NCBI RefSeq assembly: GCF_017569925.1
Contig: NZ_CP050854.1
Span: 2,170,001-2,234,000 of the forward strand
Direction of reading: 5' to 3'
DNA length: 64,000 nucleotides
DNA from: Brenneria izadpanahii
GTDB lineage: Bacteria > Pseudomonadota > Gammaproteobacteria > Enterobacterales > Enterobacteriaceae
Below the pieces are notes generated by a model, which was not told the origin of the DNA, ran no database searches, and saw only the letters and a list, made by a program, of their open reading frames with translations. Numbering within the stretch: the stretch's first letter is position 1; each line of letters opens with the position of its first letter. Of this stretch, positions 45,773 to 56,229 are shown piece after piece. Both the position numbers and the translations under genes were made by a program.

Positions 45773-46504
45773 ATGGAAAATCAACCTAAGTTGAACAGTA
45801 GTAAAGAAGTCATTGCCCTATTGGCAAAGCGTTTCCCGTTATGTTTCACCACTGAAGGTGAAACACGCCCGTTAAAGATCGGTATTTTTCAAGATCTTGT
45901 TGAGCGCGTATCCGAGATGGATAACATCAGCAAAACGCAACTGCGTTCTGCATTGAGGCTCTATACCTCAAGCTGGCGTTATCTGTACGGTGTTAAGCTG
46001 GGCGTTCAGCGTGTGGATTTGGATGGAAATCCATGCGGCGAGCTGGAACAGCAGCATGTTGACCATGCACGTAAACAACTGGAAGAAGCGAAGGCCAGGG
46101 TTCAGGCCCAGCGTGCGGAGCAGCAAGCGAAAAAACGCGAAGCCGGAGAAACGGCCGCACCCGCGCGCGCGCGCCAGGGCAACGGTAAAAATGCGCCGCG
46201 TCGCGATGCCTCTGATGCCACTGCGCGTAAACCACGCCAGTCTTCATTCCGTCACTCGCCGTCCTCTTCTCAGCAACCCGCCAAAGCTCAGCCCCGCCAG
46301 ACAAAATCCGACGGTCGCGGCGAGTCTCAGAAGCGAGTTGCGGTTACGGATGTTTCCAAACTGCAAATCGGTCAGGAAATCAAAGTCAGAGCCGGCAAAG
46401 ACGCCATGGATGCCACTGTGCTTGAAATTGCCAAAGGCGAAGTCAGGGTCCAGTTGGCTTCAGGGTTGGCTATGATTGTACGCGCAGAACATCTGCAGTT
46501 CTGA
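45773..46504 (+). CDS. proQ: RNA chaperone ProQ
   Basis: 243 residues. The N-terminal FinO-type RNA-binding domain (about 1-120) reads [20 protein letters not shown] and [21 protein letters not shown] basic linker rich in Lys/Arg/Gln/Ala (about 120-190) joins a C-terminal Tudor-like domain ([20 protein letters not shown]). It binds many small RNAs and mRNA ends. prc starts 20 bases after its stop, as in E. coli. Confidence 0.96.
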   Translation: MENQPKLNSSKEVIALLAKRFPLCFTTEGETRPLKIGIFQDLVERVSEMDNISKTQLRSALRLYTSSWRYLYGVKLGVQRVDLDGNPCGELEQQHVDHARKQLEEAKARVQAQRAEQQAKKREAGETAAPARARQGNGKNAPRRDASDATARKPRQSSFRHSPSSSQQPAKAQPRQTKSDGRGESQKRVAVTDVSKLQIGQEIKVRAGKDAMDATVLEIAKGEVRVQLASGLAMIVRAEHLQF

Positions 46505-46523
46505 TACGGAGGCCAACCTGGGC

Positions 46524-48539
46524 ATGAACAAATTAGCCAGAATGACCGCCATTGCAGGCTTACTGCTGGCGGGTGCAAGTTTCGCGAATGAGAACATCAC
46601 GCGTGTTGATCAAATACCACTGTTGCACCAGGAGTCTCAACACGCCACGGTAAGTGACCGGGTAACTTCACGTTTTCTTCGTTCCCACTACCGCCAGTTC
46701 GTACTGGACGACGCTTTCTCCGAGAAGATTTTCTCCCGCTATCTCAATATGCTGGACTATAGCCATAACGTGCTGTTGGCTTCAGATATTGCGCAGTTCT
46801 CCGACAAGAAAACGCAGTTGGATGATGAACTGAAATCCGGCAAGCTGGATATTCCCTATGCGTTGTATAACCTGGCGCAGAAACGGCGTTTTGAGCGTTA
46901 TCAGTACGCGCTGTCGCTATTGGAAAAACCGGTGGACCTTACCGGCAACGATACCATCGACCTGGATCGAAGCAAGGCTCCCTGGCCGCAGAATGTAGGC
47001 GAACTAAACCGCTTATGGGACGCGAAGGTTAAATACGACTGGCTAAGTCTGAAGTTGACCGGTAAAGAAGACAAAGACATCAAAGAGACGCTGACCAAGC
47101 GCTATCAGTTCGCCATTCGCCGTCTGGCGCAAAGCAACAGCGAAGATGTCTTCCAACTGATCATGAACGCCTTTGCGCGGGAAATCGATCCTCATACCAG
47201 CTATTTATCGCCGCGAAATACCGAACAGTTCAATACCGAAATGAGCCTGTCGCTTGAAGGGATTGGCGCGGTGTTGCAGATGGATGAAGACTACACCGTC
47301 ATTAACTCCATGGTTCCCGGCGGCCCGGCGGCGAAAAGCAAAAACATTACGGTGGGCGATCGCGTCGTGGGCGTCGGTCAGGGCGATAAGCCGATAGTTG
47401 ATGTTATCGGCTGGCGTCTTGATGATGTGGTCGCGCTGATTAAAGGACCGAAAGGCAGCAAGGTCCGGTTGGAAATTCTGCCCGCCGGTAAAGGCACCAA
47501 AACCCGTATCGTTACGCTGACTCGTGAGCGCATTCGTCTGGAAGATCGCGCGGTCAAGATGTCGGTCAAAAACGTCGGCAAAGAGAAAGTGGGCGTGCTG
47601 GATATTCCGGGGTTCTACGTGGGCCTGACGGATGATGTCAAAGTTCAGATCCAGAAACTGGAAAAACAGCATGTCAACAGCATCGTGATCGACCTGCGCA
47701 GCAATGGCGGCGGGGCGCTGACCGAAGCGGTGGGGCTGTCCGGTCTGTTCATTCCCAGCGGGCCGGTGGTGCAGATCCGCGATAATAACGGCAAGATCCG
47801 CGAAGACAGCGATACGGACGGCATTGTTTATTACAAAGGGCCGCTGGTGGTGCTGGTGGACCGTTTCAGCGCTTCGGCGTCTGAAATTTTTGCCGCCGCG
47901 ATGCAGGATTATGGGCGGGCGTTGATCGTCGGCGAGCCGACCTTTGGTAAAGGCACCGTGCAACAGTACCGTTCCCTGAATCGCATTTACGATCAGATGT
48001 TGCGCCCCGACTGGCCGGCGCTGGGGTCGGTACAATACACCATTCAGAAGTTCTATCGCATTAATGGCGGCAGTACGCAGATGAAAGGCGTGACGCCCGA
48101 CGTGATGATGCCTACCGGCACCGAAACCGTCGATACCGGCGAGAAGTTCGAGGATAACGCTCTGCCGTGGGACAGCATTAAAGCCGCTGATTACACGAAG
48201 AGCGGCGACCTGAAACCGTTTATCGGCGAGCTGAATGAAATTCATCAGAAACGTATTGCCCAGGATCCCGAATTTCAATATATCGCAGAGGATATCGCGC
48301 GTTATAACGCAACGAAAGATAAGCGTAATACGGTCTCTCTCAATCTTGCCCAGCGGGTGAAAGAGAATGACGACGACGAAGCGCTGCGCTTGAACCGGAT
48401 AAACGATCGTCTGGCCAGAGAAGGCAAAAAGCCGTTGAAGTCGCTGGAGGATCTGCCAAAGGATTATCAGGCGCCGGATCCTTATCTGGAAGAAACGGTA
48501 AAAATCGCCAACGACCTGGCTCAGGAAGAAAAAGAATAA
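46524..48539 (+). CDS. prc: Tail-specific periplasmic protease Prc (Tsp)
   Basis: 671 residues from the ATG at 46524, giving a signal peptide ending ASFAN; upstream in-frame codons lie in proQ. The PDZ domain is around residues 240-320 (LSLEGIGAVLQMDEDYTVIN), and the Ser/Lys active site is in VDRFSASASEIFAAAMQDYG and VGEPTFGKGTVQQY. It cleaves periplasmic proteins by their C-terminal tails, including penicillin-binding protein 3 processing in E. coli. Highly similar throughout to E. coli Prc. Confidence 0.96.
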   Translation: MNKLARMTAIAGLLLAGASFANENITRVDQIPLLHQESQHATVSDRVTSRFLRSHYRQFVLDDAFSEKIFSRYLNMLDYSHNVLLASDIAQFSDKKTQLDDELKSGKLDIPYALYNLAQKRRFERYQYALSLLEKPVDLTGNDTIDLDRSKAPWPQNVGELNRLWDAKVKYDWLSLKLTGKEDKDIKETLTKRYQFAIRRLAQSNSEDVFQLIMNAFAREIDPHTSYLSPRNTEQFNTEMSLSLEGIGAVLQMDEDYTVINSMVPGGPAAKSKNITVGDRVVGVGQGDKPIVDVIGWRLDDVVALIKGPKGSKVRLEILPAGKGTKTRIVTLTRERIRLEDRAVKMSVKNVGKEKVGVLDIPGFYVGLTDDVKVQIQKLEKQHVNSIVIDLRSNGGGALTEAVGLSGLFIPSGPVVQIRDNNGKIREDSDTDGIVYYKGPLVVLVDRFSASASEIFAAAMQDYGRALIVGEPTFGKGTVQQYRSLNRIYDQMLRPDWPALGSVQYTIQKFYRINGGSTQMKGVTPDVMMPTGTETVDTGEKFEDNALPWDSIKAADYTKSGDLKPFIGELNEIHQKRIAQDPEFQYIAEDIARYNATKDKRNTVSLNLAQRVKENDDDEALRLNRINDRLAREGKKPLKSLEDLPKDYQAPDPYLEETVKIANDLAQEEKE

Positions 48540-48563
48540 TCTGGCGATTTAAGCATAATGAAC

Positions 48564-48592
48564 AAAACCCCGGCGCTGTCCGGGGTTTTTTT
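48564..48592 (+). terminator. Rho-independent terminator of proQ-prc
   Basis: AAAACCCCGG and CCGGGGTTTT form a 10-bp stem around six bases, continuing into a T7 run, 25 bases after prc. Confidence 0.92.
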
Positions 48593-48664
48593 ATGGCGGT
48601 TAGTTAGTTGACAGCCCCGTTATACATAATCGCGGCTGCTGTATGCCGGCTAATTTCACTTTGC

Positions 48665-48678
48665 TTGATATGAGTCAA
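48665..48678 (+). promoter_or_regulatory. FNR-type site before the feo operon
   Basis: TTGAT, ATGA, GTCAA: nine of ten bases of the FNR half-sites TTGAT-N4-ATCAA. It lies about 130 bases before the first feo gene. An AT-rich stretch with GATAAT-like units at about 48703-48723 may be a Fur site, less certain. Both fit known oxygen and iron control of feo. Confidence 0.65.
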
Positions 48679-48811
48679 AGGTACGGCGAGAGGTAGGAAT
48701 ATGATTGATAATAGTTATTACTTATGTTCATTTTTCAATCATATCCTCTCTATTATTCACATCGAATATATTGATTTAAATGAAGTGTTGTAGAAATAAA
48801 GGAAATCATAC

Positions 48812-49057
48812 ATGGCGTTACTTCTTCAAACATTACTGGATATTCCCCTTAATGTGAATGCGGTTGTCGCACGAGTTCGTCTAAACGGGGAAAGCCAGCA
48901 GCGCTTGACTGAACTAGGCATTCGCGTAGGCGGTAATGTGCGGGTTATTCAACGGGAAGAAAATCAGCCGTTGATGCTTGCCGCAGGCGATGGCCGCATC
49001 GCCATTAACTGGGATATGGGAAAGCAAGTGTGGGTTTCCCCGCAGCAATCACAATAA
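48812..49057 (+). CDS. FeoA-domain protein, first copy
   Basis: 81 residues with an SH3-like FeoA fold: LNGESQQRLTELGIRVGGNVRVI and LMLAAGDGRIAINWDMGKQVWV. It differs from the canonical FeoA just downstream in its longer N-terminus and ending. Probably a helper of FeoB in ferrous iron uptake, acting in the cytoplasm. It is the first gene of a four-gene feo unit, 13 bases before the second. Confidence 0.8.
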   Translation: MALLLQTLLDIPLNVNAVVARVRLNGESQQRLTELGIRVGGNVRVIQREENQPLMLAAGDGRIAINWDMGKQVWVSPQQSQ

Positions 49058-49070
49058 CAAAGAGGGCGTG

Positions 49071-49301
49071 ATGATGTCTTTGGACGAATTAACGGTTGCG
49101 ACCCGGTGGCGCGTCATTGGTTTCCAAAAAGGTTCGGCGGATTATCGTAAAAGGTTACTGGCGCTTGGCGTCACGCCGGGCGTGGAGTTTTCCGTGTCAC
49201 GCATTGCGCCATTGGGCGATCCGATCGAATTGCGTTTGCGCGGCGCGGCAATCAGCGTTCGCAAAAGCGAAGCGCAAATACTTATTCTCGAAAAATGTTG
49301 A
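49071..49301 (+). CDS. feoA: Ferrous iron transport protein FeoA
   Basis: 76 residues from the ATG at 49071 (GAGGGCG before it; a second ATG follows at once). It resembles E. coli FeoA closely: RWRVIGFQKGSADYRKRLLALG, then RIAPLGDPIELRLRGAAISV and a C-terminal Cys. It binds FeoB's cytoplasmic side and supports Fe(II) uptake. feoB begins 27 bases later. Confidence 0.92.
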   Translation: MMSLDELTVATRWRVIGFQKGSADYRKRLLALGVTPGVEFSVSRIAPLGDPIELRLRGAAISVRKSEAQILILEKC

Positions 49302-49328
49302 ACTAATAAAATTAGATAGGAAAATTTT

Positions 49329-51662
49329 ATGGATGCGCAACCCGTTATTTGCGTTGTCGGCAACCCTAATTGCGGTAAAACAACTTTGTTCAACATGCTT
49401 ACCGGCGGTAAGCAGACCGTAGGCAACTGGCCGGGCGTGACGGTAGAGAAAAAAATTGGATACTACCGTTGCCAAAACCAGCGAACGACGCTGGTTGACC
49501 TTCCCGGTGTTTATTCACTCAACCCATCATCCGAAAGTTCCGAAGATGAACGCGTCGCCAGAGATTATATTTTATCCGGCGAAGCGGATTTGGTTTTGAA
49601 TATTGTCGATGCTTCCAATCTGGAGAGAAATCTTTATTTAACCGCGCAACTATTGGATATGAATGTTCAGATGGTGGTGGCCGTTAATATGATGGATATT
49701 GCCGCATCACGTAAATTGGATATTGATATTGCGGCATTACAGCGGCAATTGGGATGTCCGGTCATCCCTATTATCGCCAGCCAGAAAAAAGGCATCGATA
49801 ATTTACGCCAGGTTTGCGCGGAAGCGATGTCTCATCCTGCCGCGCCCAATGTCGTCATTCCTTATGATGAGCCGCTGCGCCGGGCGGCAGAAGAGATAGC
49901 CCGGCGCTTTTCCCAACATGGAGGCATCAATAATCCCTATTGGCTGGCTCTGCAATTACTGGAGGGCGATACCACGGTCCGGGCGGCCATTCCGGCGGAA
50001 CTGCTGGCAATGGCCGATGCCAAAGTGGCGGAGTTGATCGGGCAATATGAAGATGAGCTGGATATTTTTCTGGCGGATGCCCGCTATCAGTTCGTATCAG
50101 CGATGGCCGCATCGGTGATTACCCGCCGCGGCGAGATGTCGGTGACGTTGACGGATAAAATAGATCGCATTGTGCTGCACCGCTTTTTGGGAATACCCAT
50201 ATTCCTATTGGTGATGTATTTGATGTTTATTTTCACCATCAACATCGGTAGCGCCTTTATCGATTTCTTTGATAAATTCTTCGGCGCTATTTTTGTTGAT
50301 GGCCTGGGCGAGCTGCTGGAGGCCGTCAATACGCCGGCATGGTTAAAAACGCTGATTGCCGATGGCATCGGCGGCGGTATCCAGACGGTATCGACCTTTA
50401 TTCCCGTGATCGCCTGTCTATATCTGTTCCTGTCTTATCTGGAGGATTCCGGCTACATGGCGCGGGCGGCTTTCGTCATGGACCGCTTTATGCGCAGTAT
50501 CGGCTTGCCCGGAAAGGCGTTTGTGCCGCTGATTGTGGGATTCGGCTGTAACGTCCCGGCGGTGATGGCGACGCGAACCATGGAAAGACACAGCGATCGT
50601 ATCGTCACGGTGCTGATGGCGCCCTTTATGTCCTGTGGCGCGCGCTTGCCGGTGTATGTGTTATTCGCCACCGCGTTGTTTACCAGCGGCGGCCAGAATC
50701 TGGTATTCGGTCTGTATCTGATTGGGATTATCGCCGCTGTCGCCACCGGCTTTATGCTGAAAAACACCGCGCTACAGGGTGAGGCTTCCACTTTTGTTAT
50801 GGAGATCCCGCCTTACCACCTGCCTGGATTACGCAGCGTGTTGATCCGTACCTGGGATCGGCTGAAAAACTTTATTTTCAGAGCCGGTAAGCTGATTGTC
50901 ATTGTGGTTACGGTGCTGGGCTTTTTTAACTCAATGGGAACTGACGGCACGTTCGGCAACCAGGACAGCGATAAATCCGTTCTGTCGGCTATCGGACAAA
51001 AAATTGTGCCGGTGTTCGCGCCGATGGGGATAAAACCGGAGAACTGGCCGGCGGCCGTCGGCGTGTTTACCGGTATTTTCGCCAAAGAAGCGGTGGTAGG
51101 GACGTTGGATTCACTCTACGGCACTATGGCGGATAACCAAAATGAAGGCGGGGACGAGCCTGAAGAACCGTTCAGTCTGCAAGCCGGCATCGCCGACGCG
51201 TTGGCGACCATTCCTGAAAACTTCAGCAAGTTGGGCGGCGCGTTTCTGGATCCGTTGGGTATCGAGGTCGGCGATTTGAGCAATGCCGAATCGGTGGCGG
51301 AGGAAAATGAGTTTTCGGTTTCGTCGCTAACGGTAATCGGCCAACTGTTTGACGGCAAGCTGGGCGCTTTTGCTTATCTGCTGATGGTGTTGCTGTATGT
51401 TCCCTGCGTCGCCGCGGTTTCCGCCATCTGGCGCGAGGTCGGCACGGCGTGGACGCTATTCTGCGTGGCTTGGACCATTGAACTGGGTTACGGCTCGGCC
51501 GTGGTGGTCTATCAGATCGGACGTTTCGCCCAGCATCCGCTGTATTCAACGTTGGCGATTGCCGGCGTGTTGGCGGTATTGCTGATAACGATTCTGCTTC
51601 TGCGCCGTAAAGGCGACGCAAAGTTACCGGTTGCGGCGAACCATCTGAACGAAAGTCTCTAA
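49329..51662 (+). CDS. feoB: Ferrous iron transporter FeoB
   Basis: 777 residues. The N-terminal G-protein domain has G1 GNPNCGKTT, G3 DLPGVYSL and a G4-type AVNMMDIA. The membrane part carries two Gate regions, the first with PLIVGFGCNVPAVMATRTME, and the second with VLLYVPCVAAVSAIWREVG. It takes up Fe(II) across the inner membrane under low oxygen. Length and motifs are normal for enterobacterial FeoB. Confidence 0.97.
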   Translation: MDAQPVICVVGNPNCGKTTLFNMLTGGKQTVGNWPGVTVEKKIGYYRCQNQRTTLVDLPGVYSLNPSSESSEDERVARDYILSGEADLVLNIVDASNLERNLYLTAQLLDMNVQMVVAVNMMDIAASRKLDIDIAALQRQLGCPVIPIIASQKKGIDNLRQVCAEAMSHPAAPNVVIPYDEPLRRAAEEIARRFSQHGGINNPYWLALQLLEGDTTVRAAIPAELLAMADAKVAELIGQYEDELDIFLADARYQFVSAMAASVITRRGEMSVTLTDKIDRIVLHRFLGIPIFLLVMYLMFIFTINIGSAFIDFFDKFFGAIFVDGLGELLEAVNTPAWLKTLIADGIGGGIQTVSTFIPVIACLYLFLSYLEDSGYMARAAFVMDRFMRSIGLPGKAFVPLIVGFGCNVPAVMATRTMERHSDRIVTVLMAPFMSCGARLPVYVLFATALFTSGGQNLVFGLYLIGIIAAVATGFMLKNTALQGEASTFVMEIPPYHLPGLRSVLIRTWDRLKNFIFRAGKLIVIVVTVLGFFNSMGTDGTFGNQDSDKSVLSAIGQKIVPVFAPMGIKPENWPAAVGVFTGIFAKEAVVGTLDSLYGTMADNQNEGGDEPEEPFSLQAGIADALATIPENFSKLGGAFLDPLGIEVGDLSNAESVAEENEFSVSSLTVIGQLFDGKLGAFAYLLMVLLYVPCVAAVSAIWREVGTAWTLFCVAWTIELGYGSAVVVYQIGRFAQHPLYSTLAIAGVLAVLLITILLLRRKGDAKLPVAANHLNESL

Positions 51663-51707
51663 TTTGTTAATTCCGCAGGTGAGGAGACTCGCCTGTTCGG
51701 AGGATGT

Positions 51708-51935
51708 ATGAGCTTAATTGAATTGCGCGATTATGTGCGCCGGCAAAAGAAAGTGTCATTGCAGGAGGTCAGCAGTGCGTTTCACGCCGACCCTGGCGTT
51801 ATCGAAGGCATGTTGGATATTTGGGTGCAGAAAGGGAAGATACGCCTGCATCAGGCTGAGACCGGCGGCAAATGCGGGAGTTGCTGTTCGTGTGATAAAA
51901 GTCTGAGCCAGTATTACGAGTGGGCCGGCCGATAG
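51708..51935 (+). CDS. feoC: FeoC-type winged-helix protein
   Basis: 75 residues: an N-terminal winged helix (LIELRDYVRRQKKVSLQEVS) and a cysteine cluster CGSCCSC that can bind an iron-sulfur cluster or metal. FeoC is specific to enterobacteria-like genomes and regulates FeoB stability or activity. GGAGG precedes the ATG. Last gene of the feo unit. Confidence 0.92.
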   Translation: MSLIELRDYVRRQKKVSLQEVSSAFHADPGVIEGMLDIWVQKGKIRLHQAETGGKCGSCCSCDKSLSQYYEWAGR

Positions 51936-51947
51936 CCTACTGAAGTA

Positions 51948-51973
51948 TGACCGGCAGAGGAGCCTGCCGGTCA
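51948..51973. terminator. Bidirectional terminator between feoC and potD
   Basis: TGACCGGCA and TGCCGGTCA form a perfect 9-bp stem with an eight-base loop between the convergent genes. T-rich flanks occur on the feo side. Confidence 0.7.
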
Positions 51974-51987
51974 CTTTGTCATGATGA

Positions 51988-53031
51988 TTAATGTCCGGCT
52001 TTCAACTGCTGGAAATAAGTTTCATATAGCGTGCTGGCGCTGCCGACGTCGTTCTGCCATTCTCCCTGATTAATCACCGCCTCATCCGGATACAGCGTTT
52101 TATCGCCTGATACTTCCGCCGGCAACAGTTTTTTCGCCGCCAGATTGGGCGTCGGATAACCGATAGTTTCCGCCACCTGCGCCGCGATCTCCGGGCGTAA
52201 TAAGAAATTGATCATTTTGAGGGCGCCATCAACGTTTTTGGCGTTGGCCGGGATAGCCAGGCTATCCATCCAGAAAATTCCGCCTTCTTTCGGCCAGATG
52301 ATGTCCAGCGGCGTTCCGGCCTGACGGGCCACGTATGCCGAGCCATTCCACACCATGCCCAGGTTGACTTCGCCTTCCATAAACGGGTTGCCGGGGTTGT
52401 CTGAGTTGAACGCCAATACGTTGGGCATTAATTTCTGCAATTCTTTGTAGGCCGCTTCGATCTGCTGCGGATCGGTGGTGTTGGCGGAGTATCCCAGCTT
52501 GCGCAGGGCGATCTGGAAGACTTCGCGGGCGTCGTCCGTCAACAGCAGGCTGTTTTTGTATTTCGTGTCCCACAGGTCGGCCCAGCTTGTGACGCTGGCC
52601 GGATCGATCACATCGCGGTTGACGCCGATGGCCGTCGCGCCCCAGATGTAGGGAACGGAGTAATCATTATTCGGGTCGAACGATTTATGCAGTAAGTTTG
52701 GATCGAGATTATGGAAGTTGCTGAGTTTGCTGGTATCGATCTTTTGCAGCATACCTTCTTTACTCATTTTGGAAATGAAATAGGTTGAAGGCACCACAAG
52801 GTCGTAAGCGCTGTCCTGATAGGTTTTCAGCTTGGCATACATACTCTCGTTGGATTCATAGGTTGAGTAAATGACCTTGATCCCGGTCTCTTTGGTGAAC
52901 TGCTCAAGCAGTCCGGGCGGGACATACTCGGTCCAGTTATAGAAATAGAGCGTTTTCCCATCGTCGGCATGGGCGACGTTCATGCTGAAAGCCATGGCGC
53001 AGGCCGCCAGCAGATGTGACCATTTCTTCAT
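51988..53031 (-). CDS. potD: Spermidine/putrescine-binding periplasmic protein PotD
   Basis: 347 residues with a signal peptide ending AHA. The start of the mature part, LYFYNWTEYVPPGLLEQFTKETGIKVIYSTYESNE, is the PotD signature. Asp/Glu and Trp residues that hold the polyamine are at expected places (for example SDNPGNPFMEG and the IIWPKEGGIFWMDS stretch). It delivers polyamines to PotBC. Last gene of potABCD. Confidence 0.96.
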   Translation of the reverse strand: MKKWSHLLAACAMAFSMNVAHADDGKTLYFYNWTEYVPPGLLEQFTKETGIKVIYSTYESNESMYAKLKTYQDSAYDLVVPSTYFISKMSKEGMLQKIDTSKLSNFHNLDPNLLHKSFDPNNDYSVPYIWGATAIGVNRDVIDPASVTSWADLWDTKYKNSLLLTDDAREVFQIALRKLGYSANTTDPQQIEAAYKELQKLMPNVLAFNSDNPGNPFMEGEVNLGMVWNGSAYVARQAGTPLDIIWPKEGGIFWMDSLAIPANAKNVDGALKMINFLLRPEIAAQVAETIGYPTPNLAAKKLLPAEVSGDKTLYPDEAVINQGEWQNDVGSASTLYETYFQQLKAGH

Positions 53032-53065
53032 CGTATTCCTCTCCTTAAGGGTCCCAAAGGTATAA

Positions 53066-53842
53066 TTATTTTCCGGTGCGATCGCGCAGGATAAGCTGAC
53101 TGCCGAGCACCAGGAGCAATGAAAGCATCAACAAAATCGTCGCCAGCGCGTTCACTTCCGGCGAAACCCCGACCTTAACCATCGAGTAAATTTTTAACGG
53201 CAGGATTTCATAGGATGGCCCGGTAACGAAAGATGACACCACCACGTCGTCCATCGACAGCGTAAAACTCAACAGCCAGCCGGCAGCCACCGCCGGCATC
53301 GCCAGCGGCAGAATGATTTTACGCAGAATAATGACCTCGCTGGCTCCGAGATCGCGGGCGGCCTCCAGCATACGCACGTCAAACCCTTTCAGACGTGAAT
53401 AAACGGTGACCACGACGAAGGGCAGACAAAAGGTAATGTGGGAAAACAGCAGCGACCAGAATCCCAGCGATATTCCCAGCAGCATAAACAGCACCAGCAG
53501 GGAGATGGCCATAACGATATCCGGCGACATCATCACCACAAACAGCATCCCGCTGACAAAGGGTTTACCGCGGAAACGGTAGCGGTAAAGCGCCACGGCG
53601 GCCAGAGAACCGATCAGCGTGGCGAACGTGGCGGAGAATACCGCCATGGTAAGCGAGTGCCGCGCCGCTTGCACCAGGCTGTCGTTATTCACCAGCAGCT
53701 TATACCAGTTAAGGGTAAAACCCTGCCAGTTGATGCCGAAACGGGCCTGATTGAACGAGTTCACAATCAGAATGATGATGGGAATATACAAATAGGCGTA
53801 GATGATGGACATGAATCCACCGCGCAACAGCCGTCCTATCAT
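53066..53842 (-). CDS. potC: Spermidine/putrescine ABC permease PotC
   Basis: 258 residues, six membrane helices, with the EAA loop [20 protein letters not shown] that contacts PotA. It overlaps potB by four bases (ATGA). Forms the inner-membrane channel with PotB. Confidence 0.96.
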   Translation of the reverse strand: MIGRLLRGGFMSIIYAYLYIPIIILIVNSFNQARFGINWQGFTLNWYKLLVNNDSLVQAARHSLTMAVFSATFATLIGSLAAVALYRYRFRGKPFVSGMLFVVMMSPDIVMAISLLVLFMLLGISLGFWSLLFSHITFCLPFVVVTVYSRLKGFDVRMLEAARDLGASEVIILRKIILPLAMPAVAAGWLLSFTLSMDDVVVSSFVTGPSYEILPLKIYSMVKVGVSPEVNALATILLMLSLLLVLGSQLILRDRTGK

Positions 53843-54699
53843 TCCAGTTCCCCTTGTTTATTCAGCACACGGGCGGTGCGATAGTAAACAAACAGCAGCA
53901 GTCCCATAATCAATGTCAGGCAAATGCTGGTGGCGGCGCCAAACGGCCAGTCGCGAATATTCAGGAACTGGCTTTTAATCACGTTGCCGATAAGCAGGTT
54001 CTTGGCGCCGCCCATCAGGTCGGCGACAAAAAACAGCCCCATCGCCGGCAGCAAAACCAGCAGGCAACCGGCGATAATGCCGGGCATGGTCAACGGAATG
54101 ACAATCTGTATAAATCGCTGCCACTTATTCGCTCCCAGATCGCGAGCGGCTTCAAGGTAGGACTTATCCAGCTTTTCAATGCTGGAATAGAGCGGCAGAA
54201 CCATAAACGGCAGCAGGATATAGATCAGGCCGAGAATCACCGCTTCCGACGTATACATGATGCGCAGCGGCGTCTCGATAATCCCGCTCCACAACAGAAA
54301 CTCGTTCAGGTAGCCGCGGGTGCTGAGGAACAATTTCAGTCCGTAAATACGGATCAGCGAGTTTGTCCAGAAGGGAACAATCAGCAAAAACATCAGCAGC
54401 GGCCGGATCCTTTGCGGCAACTGCGCCAGAATAAACGCGAAGGGATAACCGAGGATCAGGCAACACAATGTCGCAATCACCGCCATATTCAGCGAGTGCA
54501 GCAATACGGAGGCGTACATCGGGTCGGCCAGCCGCGTATAGTTATCCAGCGTAAATACCAGGCTGATGAAGTTCGTATCGTCGCGGGTTAAAAAACTGGC
54601 GCCGATAATCATCAGGTTGGGTATGAATACGAACAAAACCAGCCAGGCCACGATGATGGTGATTATGGTGTTTTGAAAGCGTTTACGCGGCTTATTCAT
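53839..54699 (-). CDS. potB: Spermidine/putrescine ABC permease PotB
   Basis: 286 residues from the ATG at 54699, which overlaps the last codons of potA; a longer frame from 54726 reads inside potA. Six helices; the EAA loop is [22 protein letters not shown]. The segment [28 protein letters not shown] is nearly the E. coli sequence. Confidence 0.95.
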   Translation of the reverse strand: MNKPRKRFQNTIITIIVAWLVLFVFIPNLMIIGASFLTRDDTNFISLVFTLDNYTRLADPMYASVLLHSLNMAVIATLCCLILGYPFAFILAQLPQRIRPLLMFLLIVPFWTNSLIRIYGLKLFLSTRGYLNEFLLWSGIIETPLRIMYTSEAVILGLIYILLPFMVLPLYSSIEKLDKSYLEAARDLGANKWQRFIQIVIPLTMPGIIAGCLLVLLPAMGLFFVADLMGGAKNLLIGNVIKSQFLNIRDWPFGAATSICLTLIMGLLLFVYYRTARVLNKQGELE

Positions 54700-55798
54700 C
54701 GAGCAGCACGACCTCCCAGCTTTCAACCCAGGTTACCGCCACTTTTTGATTCAGCGAGTGGTCTACATCGGGATCGTCTTCATTAAAGAACTCGCTGACC
54801 ATGACCATTTTGCCGCTTTCCAGTTCTATGCTGGATTCCAGCGTCATCCCCTTGTAGTTGCGTTCGCGCACGTAACCGACGATAGCGGCGGTCTGCGCGC
54901 CGTCGTTGATCTCTTTTACGCGCAGATCTTCCGGGCGCAACAGCACCTTGAGATGTTGCCCGACGCTCACCGGGAAACCAACCGTGATGACGCATTCGCG
55001 GCCTTCAATTCGGGCGCGCACGCGCTGCTCATCGATCTGGGCGATAACGGCCGCATCGAAGATATTGATCTCGCCGATAAAGCTGGCCACAAACAGGTTG
55101 CGCGGCTCTTCATAAATCTCACGCGGCGTGCCGTCTTGCTCGATCCGTCCGTCGCGCATTACCACGATACGATCGGACATCGTGAGCGCCTCTTCCTGAT
55201 CGTGGGTAACAAAAATAAAGGTGATGCCCAACGTTCGCTGCAAGGCTTTCAGTTCGTTTTGCATCTGCTTACGCAGCTTGTAATCCAGGGCGGAGAGGGA
55301 TTCATCCAGCAACAGAACCTTGGGTTTATTCACCACCGCTCTGGCGATGGCCACGCGCTGTTGCTGTCCGCCGGAGAGATGGTGCGGATGGCGCGGGGCG
55401 AAATCTTCCATTTGCACCATTTTCAGCACCTCCAGCACGCGGGAGGCGACTTCCGTTTCAGGTTTTTTTTGCATCCGCAGCCCGAATGCCACATTGTCAA
55501 AAACGCTCAGGTGGGGAAATAACGCATAGCTTTGGAATACGGTATTAACATGCCGGTGCTCGGCAGGCTGGTGGGTAATATCCTGTTCTTCTAATATGAC
55601 CTTGCCGCTGTCCACGTTTTCCAGACCGGCGATCAGGCGCAGTACGGTCGTCTTGCCGCAGCCGGAAGGTCCGAGAATAGTGAGAAACTCACCGTTATTA
55701 ATAGTGAGATTAAAGTGAGAAATGATGTCTTTGCCATCAAAGCTTTTATGGACGTCGAGCAGTTCAACGACCGGAGTAGCAGGATGATTATCTTTCAT
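54692..55798 (-). CDS. potA: Spermidine/putrescine ABC transporter ATPase PotA
   Basis: 368 residues. Walker [10 protein letters not shown], signature [14 protein letters not shown], Walker [13 protein letters not shown] and the H-loop THDQEEA are all present. The C-terminal TOBE-type regulatory domain follows. It energises polyamine uptake by PotBCD. First gene of potABCD, divergent from pepT. Confidence 0.97.
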   Translation of the reverse strand: MKDNHPATPVVELLDVHKSFDGKDIISHFNLTINNGEFLTILGPSGCGKTTVLRLIAGLENVDSGKVILEEQDITHQPAEHRHVNTVFQSYALFPHLSVFDNVAFGLRMQKKPETEVASRVLEVLKMVQMEDFAPRHPHHLSGGQQQRVAIARAVVNKPKVLLLDESLSALDYKLRKQMQNELKALQRTLGITFIFVTHDQEEALTMSDRIVVMRDGRIEQDGTPREIYEEPRNLFVASFIGEINIFDAAVIAQIDEQRVRARIEGRECVITVGFPVSVGQHLKVLLRPEDLRVKEINDGAQTAAIVGYVRERNYKGMTLESSIELESGKMVMVSEFFNEDDPDVDHSLNQKVAVTWVESWEVVLLDE

Positions 55799-56229
55799 TT
55801 AGGGTTCTTGCTCTATTTCCATGTCTGGCGTATCCACAGGAGCGGGAGCGTGGTATATGCCAAGGGTTATCACCTTTCAGCCTACGAACTCAGTTAAGGG
55901 TCGGCATTCTACGGGAATCCATGCTGAACGCCAACTGATGACGCTACACTTGAGCCGGAACAATCACAAATAGTTTGTCGCGCGCAGCCGCGAACCCGCT
56001 CATTATGCTGAGCGATTGTTATGTTATTGCGTCTATTATGTAACTTGTGGCTGAAGAATGCGGGTATTTAGCGCATTACTATGACGATAATCCGGCGTTT
56101 GGCTGGAGCGGGGGGCCAGGATCGCTATTTCGCTTCTGCGAGTTAACACAGTAAAAACTGACCTGACGCAATATTTGCCGTGGATGCCATCCCCATAATG
56201 AAATTTAGGGCTCAAGAGGCACATAAGTG
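55799..56229 (+). other. Divergent intergenic region between potA and pepT
   Basis: No coding frame I can support. A short GCTCA/TGAGC inverted repeat sits near 55997. pepT is FNR-controlled in Salmonella, but I did not find a convincing FNR site here. Confidence 0.4.

Noticed and set aside
47205..48278. A 357-residue reverse frame opposite prc
   Set aside because: Antisense shadow of a highly conserved gene.
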